A stretch of DNA of 64,000 nt from Pseudomonadota bacterium. GTDB taxonomy: Bacteria; Pseudomonadota; Alphaproteobacteria; Rhizobiales; Hyphomicrobiaceae. Positions 8,796 through 16,563 of the stretch are shown piece by piece. The notes beneath the pieces are model-generated. The model had not been told where the DNA came from. It did not search any database and saw only the letters and a list, made by a program, of their open reading frames with translations. Position 1 is the stretch's first letter. Each line of letters opens with the position of its first letter. The position numbers and the translations under genes are program-made. The DNA lies in NCBI GenBank assembly GCA_023412805.1, contig JAEZRM010000116.1:1-64000 (forward strand). Direction: 5' to 3'.

Positions 8796-8924
8796 TCAAG
8801 TCAGTGTGACATAACCAATCCAGATAATCGCCAACCAGACCGCAACGCCGATGAACCAGCCTGCCGAACTCGCATTATAGAGTGGTGTGCGAGCTGCCGG
8901 AGGTCGTTCGTAGTCCGTCGCCAT
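8796..8924 (-). CDS. Small membrane protein, 42 residues
   Basis: ATG at 8924 with AGGAG six bases upstream and TGA at 8798-8796. The product has a short polar start (MATDYERPPAARTPLYN) and one hydrophobic helix (about residues 22-40, tryptophan-rich: WFIGVAVWLAIIWIGY). It reads as a single-pass inner-membrane miniprotein. No function can be assigned. Its position among stress-promoter genes suggests an envelope-stress role. A GGAAC-N17-CGAC sequence (8968-8943, minus strand) lies upstream but matches only half of the EcfG -10. Confidence 0.6.
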   Translation of the reverse strand: MATDYERPPAARTPLYNASSAGWFIGVAVWLAIIWIGYVTLT

Positions 8925-9087
8925 GTCACTCTCCTAAATAGGGTCGTATCGAATAACTCCGAAGTTCCTGCAGAGTTTCCATGATCTTCAGGCTATCTCC
9001 GGGAACAGGTCTTCAATGTCCGCGGTTATATGGTGGCGCGAGGCGTGAACCGAGCAAGCAACATTCAGGCGAGGCAGACCATTTGAG

Positions 9088-10281
9088 ATGACGACCATCA
9101 AGCAGGATGCGGCGCATTTCAGGGATTTGGCACTACGGAAGCTGCGTTTGGGAAACGAGGACGCCGAGCAGTTCACGCTCGGTATCGAAGAGGAGTATTT
9201 TCTTCACGATCTTGCAACGAACAAGGTCGCGACCAAGACGCCCGAGGCCCTTTTCAAAGAAGCCAATGCCGCGACGAATGGGCGTGTAGAGCGGGAGTTC
9301 CTCCAGGCTCAGGCGGAGGCGGTCACGCGTCCGCACGCCAGCATGAAGGCTGCGCGCGCAGAGTTGGAGTTCATACGAGGAAGCCTGGCGCATATTGCCG
9401 GAGAGCACGGCTTTTCGTTACTTGCGTCGGGCACGCACCCAACGGCCGAATGGCGGCGATCGCAGCAGACTGACAAGGATCGCTATAATCGTGCCATGGA
9501 CGATTTGCGCATGCTGGGGCAGCGCGACCTGCTTTGCGGGATGCATGTCCACGTGGCGCTGCCGGATCCCGACCGCCGGGTCGACGTCATGTATCGTCTC
9601 GTGCCTTACCTTCCGCTCTTCATCGCACTGTCCACGTCGTCACCGTTCTGGACCTCGCGCGATACCGGCCTCCGGAGCTATCGATTGGCTGCCTACGATG
9701 AGCTCCCACGAACCGGTCTGCCCGAGCCGTTCCGGACCACCGCAGACTATGACGCGTACGTGGATACGCTCGTTAAATCTGGCATCATAGACGACTCGAG
9801 CTTCATCTGGTGGATGCTGAGACCTTCATCGACGTACCCGACACTCGAGCTCAGGGCGACGGACTGCTGCACGCGTCTCGAGGATGCGATTGCCATTGCC
9901 GCGCTCTACCGCGTGCTCGTTCGGCATCTATATCGAAATCCCGCAGTCAATGCAGAGGGTGGCACGAGGCAACGCGCATTCGCGGCCGAGAACAAGTGGT
10001 GCGCCCAGAGATATGGGATACACGGAACGTTCGTCACCGAGCAGGGAAGCATCACAGTGGCCGACTATCTCGAGCAAGTGCTTGAGATGACGGCAGAGGA
10101 TGCGGATGCGCTCGGCTGTGCGGGTGCGGCGGATTGCCGGCGTATCATCACCGATGGCACTTCGGCCGATGCGCAGCTTGCAGCCTTCACTGCTTGCTCA
10201 CCGGACGGGGATAGCCGAGCGCTCGACGCGGTGGTCAATTGGATTGCGCAAGCCACCCTGGAGCATCGCAGACGGAGTTGA
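9088..10281 (+). CDS. Carboxylate-amine ligase, YbdK/GCS2 family
   Basis: 397 residues of the glutamate-cysteine ligase type 2 family. FTLGIEEEYFLHD near residue 30 holds the conserved metal/nucleotide Glu residues. GMHVHVALPDPDRRVDVM and the downstream PTLELRATDCCTRLEDAIAI are the other family signatures. YbdK-type enzymes show weak ATP-dependent glutamate-cysteine ligase activity; the true substrate pair is uncertain. The ATG is preceded by TTTGAG only, a weak ribosome site. A GGAAC-N17-GGTT sequence at 9002-9027 lies 60 bp upstream (one mismatch to the EcfG -10). Stands alone and is convergent with the lyase gene. Confidence 0.85.
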   Translation: MTTIKQDAAHFRDLALRKLRLGNEDAEQFTLGIEEEYFLHDLATNKVATKTPEALFKEANAATNGRVEREFLQAQAEAVTRPHASMKAARAELEFIRGSLAHIAGEHGFSLLASGTHPTAEWRRSQQTDKDRYNRAMDDLRMLGQRDLLCGMHVHVALPDPDRRVDVMYRLVPYLPLFIALSTSSPFWTSRDTGLRSYRLAAYDELPRTGLPEPFRTTADYDAYVDTLVKSGIIDDSSFIWWMLRPSSTYPTLELRATDCCTRLEDAIAIAALYRVLVRHLYRNPAVNAEGGTRQRAFAAENKWCAQRYGIHGTFVTEQGSITVADYLEQVLEMTAEDADALGCAGAADCRRIITDGTSADAQLAAFTACSPDGDSRALDAVVNWIAQATLEHRRRS

Positions 10282-10304
10282 GTACGCGGCTCTGTGCTCA
10301 GACA

Positions 10305-11261
10305 CTACACGGGATGGGCGCGGGCGTGCGATTTGGCTTCAGCCAGCACATCGGCGCGCGTTCCGGCCGCTGTCACATAGCTTTGCGGCTTGATGTCGAG
10401 CAACGCCGCAACGTCCCGCGCCGCCGCGACCGCCGCGCTTGTGGCAATACCCGTCTCTATCCCCATTTCATTGAGCAGGTGGACAATGTCTTCGGTGGGC
10501 AAGTTGCCGACAGATCCCATCGTCGTCGGCGTCATGATGCCGCCGCCGAGGCCGCAAATGCTGCCCTCGATAAAGCTTGCGCCGGCGTCCAGCGCAGCGA
10601 GGATGTTCGCGGTTCCGCATCCGGCCAGATTGTGGACGTGAAAGCCCACCTCGATATCGGGAAAGCGATCGAGGGCCATTCGGATCAGCCCGTTGACGTG
10701 ACGCGGATCCTCCATTCCGAGTGAGCCGGCAAGGTAGTATCTCTTGATGCCGCCATTGCGCAGCTTGTCGAGAATGGAGATGACCCGATCCTCGGAAATG
10801 CGCCCCTCGTATGGACACCAGAGCGCCATCCCGACTGCCATCACGAAAGGGATGCTTGCCGCATCCGCGATGCGGAACGTGGCGATGGCCGCTTCGACGC
10901 CACTCTCGAGCGTCATGTTCTGGTTCTTGAGATTGTAGGCCTCGCTGACGGTGATCAGTCCGAGAATTTCGCCCGCCTTGGCCGCAACAGCGCGTTCGGC
11001 GCCGCGCGCATTGGGGGCCTGCGCGCGATAGACGGCGCCGGGGCGGCGGGTGATGCGCGCCATGACCTCTTCCGCATCCCTGAGATGAGGGACGACCCGC
11101 GGATGGGCAAAGTTCGTGACCTCGATGACCGGAAAACCTGCCTCCGAAAGTCGGTCCACCATCTTCACCTTGGCGTCCGTATCCACCCATCGGTGAAAGC
11201 TTTGCAGACCATCGCGCGCGGAGACGTCAACGACAGTGATCCTTGATGGAAGAGCGAGCAT
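10305..11261 (-). CDS. Hydroxymethylglutaryl-CoA lyase family enzyme
   Basis: 318 residues; the start at 11261 (MLALPSRITVVDVSARDGLQ) has a GGGAGGA site. The HMGL-like TIM barrel shows the Arg/Asp of SARDGLQ, the metal-binding histidines of GFHVHNLAGCGTANILAAL and the glycine-rich GSICGLGGGIMTPT loop. The family cleaves 3-hydroxy-3-methylglutaryl-CoA to acetyl-CoA and acetoacetate; bacterial relatives accept other 3-hydroxy-acyl-CoAs. The gene diverges from the acyl-CoA dehydrogenase operon across 252 bp, and the pair looks co-regulated. The last step of the same pathway is the likely role (see findings). Confidence 0.85.
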   Translation of the reverse strand: MLALPSRITVVDVSARDGLQSFHRWVDTDAKVKMVDRLSEAGFPVIEVTNFAHPRVVPHLRDAEEVMARITRRPGAVYRAQAPNARGAERAVAAKAGEILGLITVSEAYNLKNQNMTLESGVEAAIATFRIADAASIPFVMAVGMALWCPYEGRISEDRVISILDKLRNGGIKRYYLAGSLGMEDPRHVNGLIRMALDRFPDIEVGFHVHNLAGCGTANILAALDAGASFIEGSICGLGGGIMTPTTMGSVGNLPTEDIVHLLNEMGIETGIATSAAVAAARDVAALLDIKPQSYVTAAGTRADVLAEAKSHARAHPV

Positions 11262-11421
11262 TTGTCGGTTCCTCCCAGGCCTCTCTCGGGGGCGGTCAAC
11301 ACCGAACGGCGTCTTTCCCATAGCAGACACCCGCCATGTGCGATCGCCTTATTCGGTGTGCGAGGCGCGCGTGTAGGAATGTTCTCAGAGCAAGCCTATT
11401 ATTGTCCTGATGAATTATCAC

Positions 11422-11484
11422 GACAACTTCAACGTATTCAATTGCCATAGATCGGTGTATTGTGCTCTCACCAGTCAAGTTGTC
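11422..11484. promoter_or_regulatory. Inverted GACAACTT/AAGTTGTC pair, candidate GntR operator
   Basis: GACAACTT (11422-11429) and its exact inverse AAGTTGTC (11477-11484) lie 55 bp centre to centre in the AT-richer strip between the divergent lyase and dehydrogenase genes. The right copy is 29 bp from the dehydrogenase ATG. The GntR regulator encoded at the end of the operon is the obvious candidate to bind. Confidence 0.4.
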
Positions 11485-11513
11485 CGAACAAATAATGCAA
11501 GGAAGCGCGTCAG

Positions 11514-12677
11514 ATGAGCGACGTAACGAGCAATACAGGTGAGGATGCGCAACTCATCGACATGATCGAGCGTTGGACGGAGCGCGAACTGAAGCCGATT
11601 GTCCGTGAGTACGATCACGCCGATCGCTATCCCGAGCATATTGTCGAGCAGATGAAAGAGCTTGGCTTGTTTGGGGCGACCGTCAGTACGGAGTACGGCG
11701 GTCTCGGTCTTCCAGCCTCGACCTATGCGAAGATCGTGATGAGCATCTCGTCGGTATGGATGTCGATCACCGGTATCTTCAACTCCCATCTCATGCTCGC
11801 GCTGACGATCGAGAAATTCGGCACGCCGGAGCAGAAGGCGAAATGGCTGCCGAAGATCGCGTCGGGCGAGATCCGCGGCGGATTGGCACTTACCGAGCCT
11901 GATGCCGGCACGGACCTTCAGGGCATTCGGATGACGGCCCGCCGCGATGGTGATGATTACGTCATCAACGGCACCAAGATGTGGATCACGAACGGCGCCG
12001 AGGGCTCATGCTTCGCGATGCTCGTCAAGACGGACCCCGATGCCAAGCCGCGTCATTCGGGGATGAGCCTCGTCATCGCGCCTAAGCAGGAGGGTTTCAC
12101 CGTCGGGCGCAAGTTGAAGAAGCTCGGCTACAAGGCGATCGATACCGCCGAGCTCGTCTTCGAGAATTATCGCATTCCGAAGGAGAACCTCATCGGCGGC
12201 ATCGAGGGGCAAGGCTTCTACCAGACGACCGGTGGACTGGAACTCGGACGCATCAACGTCGCCGCACGTGGCGTCGGCATCGCTGAAGGCGCGCTGAAGC
12301 TCGCGAGCGACTATGCGCAGACGCGCAAGACCTTCGGCAAACCCATCTGTGAGCACCAGGCGATTCAACTCAAGCTTGGCGAGATGGCGACCCGCGCCCG
12401 TGCCGCGCGCCTGCTCACGCTCGATGCCGCCGCCGCATTCGATCGGGGCGAGCGCTGTGACATGGAAGCGGGCATGGCAAAGTACTTCTCCAGCGAGGCC
12501 GCACTCGAGAACTCGATCGAGGGCATGCGCATTCACGGAGCCTATGGCTACTCGCAGGAGTACGACATCGAGCGCCTTTACCGCGATGCTCCCCTCACCT
12601 GTATTGGTGAAGGCACCAATGAGATGCAGCGCATCATCATCTCGAAGAACTGGATTAAGAGGAACCCCATCGCATGA
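11514..12677 (+). CDS. Acyl-CoA dehydrogenase
   Basis: 387 residues with the full ACAD layout: N-terminal helices to about 120, the FAD-contacting TEPDAGTDLQGI and KMWITNGAEGS stretches in the beta domain, and the C-terminal helical domain with RKTFGKPICEHQAIQLKLGEM. The segment YRDAPLTCIGEGTNEMQR supplies the usual catalytic Glu (GEGT). It is close in style to short-branched, glutaryl- or benzylsuccinyl-CoA dehydrogenases, but sequence alone does not fix the substrate. First gene of a five-gene operon, overlapping the next by 4 bp. Electrons would pass to ETF. Confidence 0.9.
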   Translation: MSDVTSNTGEDAQLIDMIERWTERELKPIVREYDHADRYPEHIVEQMKELGLFGATVSTEYGGLGLPASTYAKIVMSISSVWMSITGIFNSHLMLALTIEKFGTPEQKAKWLPKIASGEIRGGLALTEPDAGTDLQGIRMTARRDGDDYVINGTKMWITNGAEGSCFAMLVKTDPDAKPRHSGMSLVIAPKQEGFTVGRKLKKLGYKAIDTAELVFENYRIPKENLIGGIEGQGFYQTTGGLELGRINVAARGVGIAEGALKLASDYAQTRKTFGKPICEHQAIQLKLGEMATRARAARLLTLDAAAAFDRGERCDMEAGMAKYFSSEAALENSIEGMRIHGAYGYSQEYDIERLYRDAPLTCIGEGTNEMQRIIISKNWIKRNPIA

Positions 12678-13843
12678 AGCCGCTCGAGAGTCTCAAGATT
12701 GTCTCAATAGAGCAGTTTGGCGCAGCACCCTACGGCACGATGCTGCTGGCGGAACTAGGCGCCACGGTCATCAAGATAGAGAATGCCTCTATCGGTGGTG
12801 ATCCCGCGCGCAAGACAGGCCCCTACTTTCTGGGCGAGAACGACAGCGACTACTTCCAGTCCTTCAATTGCAACAAGAAGAGCGTGTCTCTGGATCTGCG
12901 CAGCGAGGACGGTCGTAAGTCTCTCGATCGGCTGATCGCCAGTGCCGACGTCGTGATGAATAACATGCGCGGTGACCTGCCGGCCAAGATGGGCCTGGAC
13001 TACGGGGCGCTCTCAGCGATCAAACCGTCGATCGTGTGTGTCCACATCTCGGCCTATGGCCGCGACAACGAGCGCACCGCGCGCCCTGGCTACGATTACC
13101 TCATGCAAGCCGAATCGGGGTTGATGGACCTCACCGGTGAACCTGAAGGGCCGCCTTCGCGCATCGGCGCCCCCTCGATGATCGACCAGACGACTGGATT
13201 GACAGCCGCCGTCGGCCTGCTCGCTGCGGTGCTGCAGGCTCGCTCGACGGGCAAGGGCTGCGATGTCGATGTGAGTCTGTTCGAAGTCGCAGTCCATCAG
13301 CTCGGTTATGTCGCGCGCTGGTATCTCAACGCGGGACACGTGTCCGAGCGCCAGCAACGCAGCGCCCACTACTCCGTCGCGCCCGTGCAGACTTTCCCGA
13401 CCGCCGATGGCTGGGTGTTCATCATGTGCATGACGAACAAATTCTGGGGCGAGTTGGCCTCGGCCATCGGACGGGCGGATCTGATCGAGGATCCACGCTT
13501 CGCGGCGCCGGCCAACCGGCAGGCGAACCGCGACGCGATCACAGAGATCGTGGACGCCGAGCTGAAGAAGAAACCTACCAGCTACTGGCTCGACAAGCTC
13601 GGCAGCCGGCTGCCCATAGCACCCGTTCTCGATCTGGCGAGCGCCTTGGACAATCCCTTTCTCAAGGCGACGGAGATGGTGCGCTCGGTTCCTCATCCCG
13701 CAAAGCCGGATATGCGGGTGCTGGCCAACCCGATCAAGATCAATGGCAAGCGTCTCGAACAGCAGCCGTGTTCGCCGCTTGGTGCGGACAACGTCGAATT
13801 CCTTGGTGCTTCTGCCTTCACGAGTGGGGGCAAGCGCGCATGA
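12674..13843 (+). CDS. CaiB/BaiF class III CoA-transferase, first subunit
   Basis: 389 residues. LKIVSIEQFGAAPYGTMLLA and the ADVVMNNMRGDLPAKMGLDY segment are typical of class III transferases, and RPGYDYLMQAESGL carries the Asp that forms the acyl-aspartyl anhydride. These enzymes move CoA between carboxylic acids without ATP. The gene is followed, with a 4-bp overlap, by a second family member that also keeps the Asp, resembling the two-subunit transferases of (alkyl/benzyl)succinate pathways. The likely job is to activate the pathway acid with CoA from succinyl-CoA. Confidence 0.87.
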   Translation: MKPLESLKIVSIEQFGAAPYGTMLLAELGATVIKIENASIGGDPARKTGPYFLGENDSDYFQSFNCNKKSVSLDLRSEDGRKSLDRLIASADVVMNNMRGDLPAKMGLDYGALSAIKPSIVCVHISAYGRDNERTARPGYDYLMQAESGLMDLTGEPEGPPSRIGAPSMIDQTTGLTAAVGLLAAVLQARSTGKGCDVDVSLFEVAVHQLGYVARWYLNAGHVSERQQRSAHYSVAPVQTFPTADGWVFIMCMTNKFWGELASAIGRADLIEDPRFAAPANRQANRDAITEIVDAELKKKPTSYWLDKLGSRLPIAPVLDLASALDNPFLKATEMVRSVPHPAKPDMRVLANPIKINGKRLEQQPCSPLGADNVEFLGASAFTSGGKRA

Positions 13844-14955
13844 AGCTCGAAGGTATACGCGTTGTCGATCTTTCGGTGTTTCTACCGGGGCCCTATCTCA
13901 CGCTCGCGATGGCGGACCACGGCGCCGAGGTGATCAAGGTGGAAGCGCCCGGAGAGGGTGATCCGGGCCGTCATATCGGCCTCTCCGACGGCCCTAGCAC
14001 GGTCTTCTTCCGCAACATGAATCGCGGAAAGAAGAGTGTCGTCGTCGATCTGAAGGATGCCGCGCAGCGTGAGCGACTGCTCAAGCTGTGCGAGACGGCA
14101 GACGTGTTCGTCGAGGCGTTCCGTCCGGGCGTTGTCGACCGGCTCGGCGTCGGCTACGAGGCGGTGCGCGCGCGCAACCCGCGCATCGTCTATTGTTCGA
14201 TCAGCGCCTTTGGGCAAACCGGCCCTTTTTGCGGCCGTCCGGCGCACGACCTCGCGCTCGAAGCTGAGAGCGGGCTCCTCACGGCTTCCCTCGGAGGCGA
14301 TGGTAAGCCCGCGATGCCGGCGATGCCGGTGGCGGACGTTCTGGCTGGCCTTCAGGGACTGTCGGCAGTCTTGATGGCGCTGCTGCGCCGCCATGAGACC
14401 GGTCTCGGCGACTACATCGACATCAGCATGCACGACGTCACCATCGGCGCCATGCTCAACATTCTCGGACCCACCTTCGCCGAGAACCGGCACCCGGTTC
14501 CCGCGCACGAGCGTACGACCGGTGGTGCCGCATTCTATCGCCCCTACGAGACGCGCGATGGCCGCTTCATCGTCCTCGCTGGCCAGGAGCCGAAGTTTAT
14601 CAAGAATCTGCTCGGTGCCTTCGGTCGCGAGGATCTTGTCGATCTTTGCCTTCGCGGTCCTGGCCCTCATCAGCAGCCCGTGATGGACTTTCTGTCCGAT
14701 CAGTTCGGCCAGAAGACGCTCGCGCAGTGGGACGACTATCTCGCCAAGCTGGACGTCTGCTACGGCCGCGCGAACACGCTGCCCGAGGCATTTGCGCATG
14801 AGAATCTGATCGCTCGCGGCATGGTGCTGCAGGACGAGCAGGGTCGTACCCACGTCGGTCCGCCGATTCACTTTCGCAACGAACCAGCGTTACCGTCTTT
14901 TCAGGAGCCGCGCCTTGGTGAGCATACCGAGAGTGTGCTCGGCGCAAACGAATAG
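13840..14955 (+). CDS. CaiB/BaiF class III CoA-transferase, second subunit
   Basis: 371 residues starting at the ATG that overlaps the upstream stop (ATGA, 13840-13843); an in-frame open stretch begins far upstream but is only a shadow. LEGIRVVDLSVFLPGPYLT, the cofactor-loop MNRGKKSVVVDLKD, and RPAHDLALEAESGLL with the catalytic Asp define the family. It differs enough from the first subunit to be an old paralogue, so a heteromer is plausible; two separate homodimeric transferases, one for uptake and one for recycling of CoA, is the alternative. Confidence 0.87.
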   Translation: MKLEGIRVVDLSVFLPGPYLTLAMADHGAEVIKVEAPGEGDPGRHIGLSDGPSTVFFRNMNRGKKSVVVDLKDAAQRERLLKLCETADVFVEAFRPGVVDRLGVGYEAVRARNPRIVYCSISAFGQTGPFCGRPAHDLALEAESGLLTASLGGDGKPAMPAMPVADVLAGLQGLSAVLMALLRRHETGLGDYIDISMHDVTIGAMLNILGPTFAENRHPVPAHERTTGGAAFYRPYETRDGRFIVLAGQEPKFIKNLLGAFGREDLVDLCLRGPGPHQQPVMDFLSDQFGQKTLAQWDDYLAKLDVCYGRANTLPEAFAHENLIARGMVLQDEQGRTHVGPPIHFRNEPALPSFQEPRLGEHTESVLGANE

Positions 14956-14973
14956 CCCGCGGAGATCGAGTTC

Positions 14974-15477
14974 ATGCAGAGTCATAAAGTCATCGAAGGT
15001 CAACGCCAGCGCGAGACCTTCGGCAGATGCTTTGAGGATTTCATCATTGGCGACATCTACGAGCATCGCCCCGGGCGGACAATCAGTGAGACCGACAACA
15101 CGTGGTTCACACTGCTCACGATGAACAAGCATCCGGCGCATTTCGATCGTGCATACGCCGAGAAGACCGAGTTCAAGCAGCCACTCGTCAATAGTTGCCT
15201 CACGCTGTCGATCGTCGTCGGAATGAGCGTCAGCGACGTCAGCCACAAGGCGATCGGCAATCTCGGCTGGAATGATATCAAGCTCACGGCGCCAGTCTTC
15301 GTAGGAGATACGCTCTATGCTGAATCTGAAGTTATTGCGAAGCGAGAGTCTGCATCGCGTCCGACACAGGGGATCGTTACCGTGCGAACGGTAGGCAAGA
15401 AGGCTGATGGCTCGCAGTTCATGAGTTTTGAGCGGACGGTGCTCGTGCCGAAGCAGGGATATGATATTGACCACTAG
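14974..15477 (+). CDS. MaoC-family enoyl-CoA hydratase
   Basis: 167-residue hot-dog fold protein. The signature is in ISETDNTWFTLLTMNKHPAH followed by FD, where the conserved Asn/His/Asp of the hydratase 2 motif fall; VGDTLYAESEVIAKRES is the second conserved block. Members hydrate enoyl-CoAs such as mesaconyl-, itaconyl- or phenylitaconyl-CoA. Starts 18 bp after the transferase, with GGAG upstream. In the pathway it would add water to the product of the dehydrogenase, giving the 3-hydroxy-acyl-CoA for the lyase. The last 17 bp overlap the regulator gene. Confidence 0.87.
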   Translation: MQSHKVIEGQRQRETFGRCFEDFIIGDIYEHRPGRTISETDNTWFTLLTMNKHPAHFDRAYAEKTEFKQPLVNSCLTLSIVVGMSVSDVSHKAIGNLGWNDIKLTAPVFVGDTLYAESEVIAKRESASRPTQGIVTVRTVGKKADGSQFMSFERTVLVPKQGYDIDH

Positions 15478-16273
15478 CATCAGGAAGCGGGTCTCTCGGG
15501 AGGCCAAGCCTGCGCAAGGTTCGGCGCCGCGCCGAAACGCGACGGGGGAAGCGCTTTACCTGCGCGTGGTCCAGACGCTGAAGGATGAGATTATCGGCGG
15601 CGTGTATCCGGTCGGATCGCAGCTTCCCACCGAGGAGGAGCTCTGCTCGCGCTTCGCCGTCAGCCGTTACACGGTGCGCGAAGCATTGCGGCGACTGCGC
15701 GAGGATCGTCTCGTGTCGTCACGGCAGGGCTCCGGCACCACGGTCATTCCGTGTGACCCCAGCGGATCCGATATCCACCAGGTGACTTCGATCAGCGATC
15801 TGGTCACGTTCGCCGTCGGTCTTCGCTTCGATATCAAGTCGATTGAAACTATAGCCGCCAGTGCCAAGCTTGCACGTCGGATCGGTGGCGCTACTGGCGA
15901 TCGCTGGCTTGTTGTTCGTGGGTATCGGCAATCGGATCAGAACTCGCTGCCAACTTGCTGGGCTGAAGTTTTCATCAATGGCGATTTTGCTGCAGTCGGA
16001 CGTCTGCTCCAGCGTAATCGCGGTCCGATCTTCCAACTTATCGAGGACCTGTTCGGTCAACGCATCGCCGAGGTGCAGCAGGAAATCGCCGCAACCGTCG
16101 TTCCCATAGCACATGCTGCGGGCCTCGGGGTTGACCCGCAGGCTATGGCATTGGAGGTCCATCGGACCTATCGCCTCGCTTCAGGCAAGATCGCTCTTGT
16201 CGCGATCAACATCCATCCAGCCGAGAGATTTCGGCACTCGATGACCATGCGACGTATGAAGAACGAGCGCTAA
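15461..16273 (+). CDS. GntR-family (HutC/UTRA type) regulator
   Basis: 270 residues from the ATG at 15461 (AGGG upstream), overlapping the hydratase gene. The winged helix covers about residues 28-100: LKDEIIGGVYPVGSQLPTE and RFAVSRYTVREALRRLREDR, followed by GSGTTVIP. The rest (about 105-265) is a UTRA effector domain, with the ends HRTYRLASGKIALVAINIHP typical. Encoded as the last gene of the operon it most likely represses operon and divergent lyase, relieved by a pathway acid or its CoA ester. The inverted repeat at 11422-11484 is a candidate operator. Confidence 0.88.
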   Translation: MILTTSIRKRVSREAKPAQGSAPRRNATGEALYLRVVQTLKDEIIGGVYPVGSQLPTEEELCSRFAVSRYTVREALRRLREDRLVSSRQGSGTTVIPCDPSGSDIHQVTSISDLVTFAVGLRFDIKSIETIAASAKLARRIGGATGDRWLVVRGYRQSDQNSLPTCWAEVFINGDFAAVGRLLQRNRGPIFQLIEDLFGQRIAEVQQEIAATVVPIAHAAGLGVDPQAMALEVHRTYRLASGKIALVAINIHPAERFRHSMTMRRMKNER

Positions 16274-16563
16274 CCTGGGAGGCCACCTCTTGGCAACCGA
16301 GTTGATCTCGAGAGCTCGCAATTGCAAGAAGCGCGCGGTCAGAATTTCACGTCCGAGCGATGACGTCTCATGTCTAGACGGCATCTGTAACTCTCGTCGT
16401 TAACTCTTCTCCAGCTTTGAACTACGGACTTTCCTCCGGCGACCTCAGTATTTCCACTGATGTCCGGCTGCCTTCCCGGCTGTACCGTGCGCAGGCGTGA
16501 AGGGTATTGGGTCCGCAGACCACCCCAATCGGGACTTGTTCGATGAGACGGGAGGGGGATCGC

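Noticed and set aside
9002..9027. GGAAC-N17-GGTT before the YbdK-type ligase
   Set aside because: One mismatch in the EcfG -10; kept as a remark and not as a promoter feature. The same holds for 3106-3131.
16274..16563. 290-bp gap before the histidine kinase checked for an EcfG promoter
   Set aside because: No GGAAC box on the plus strand.
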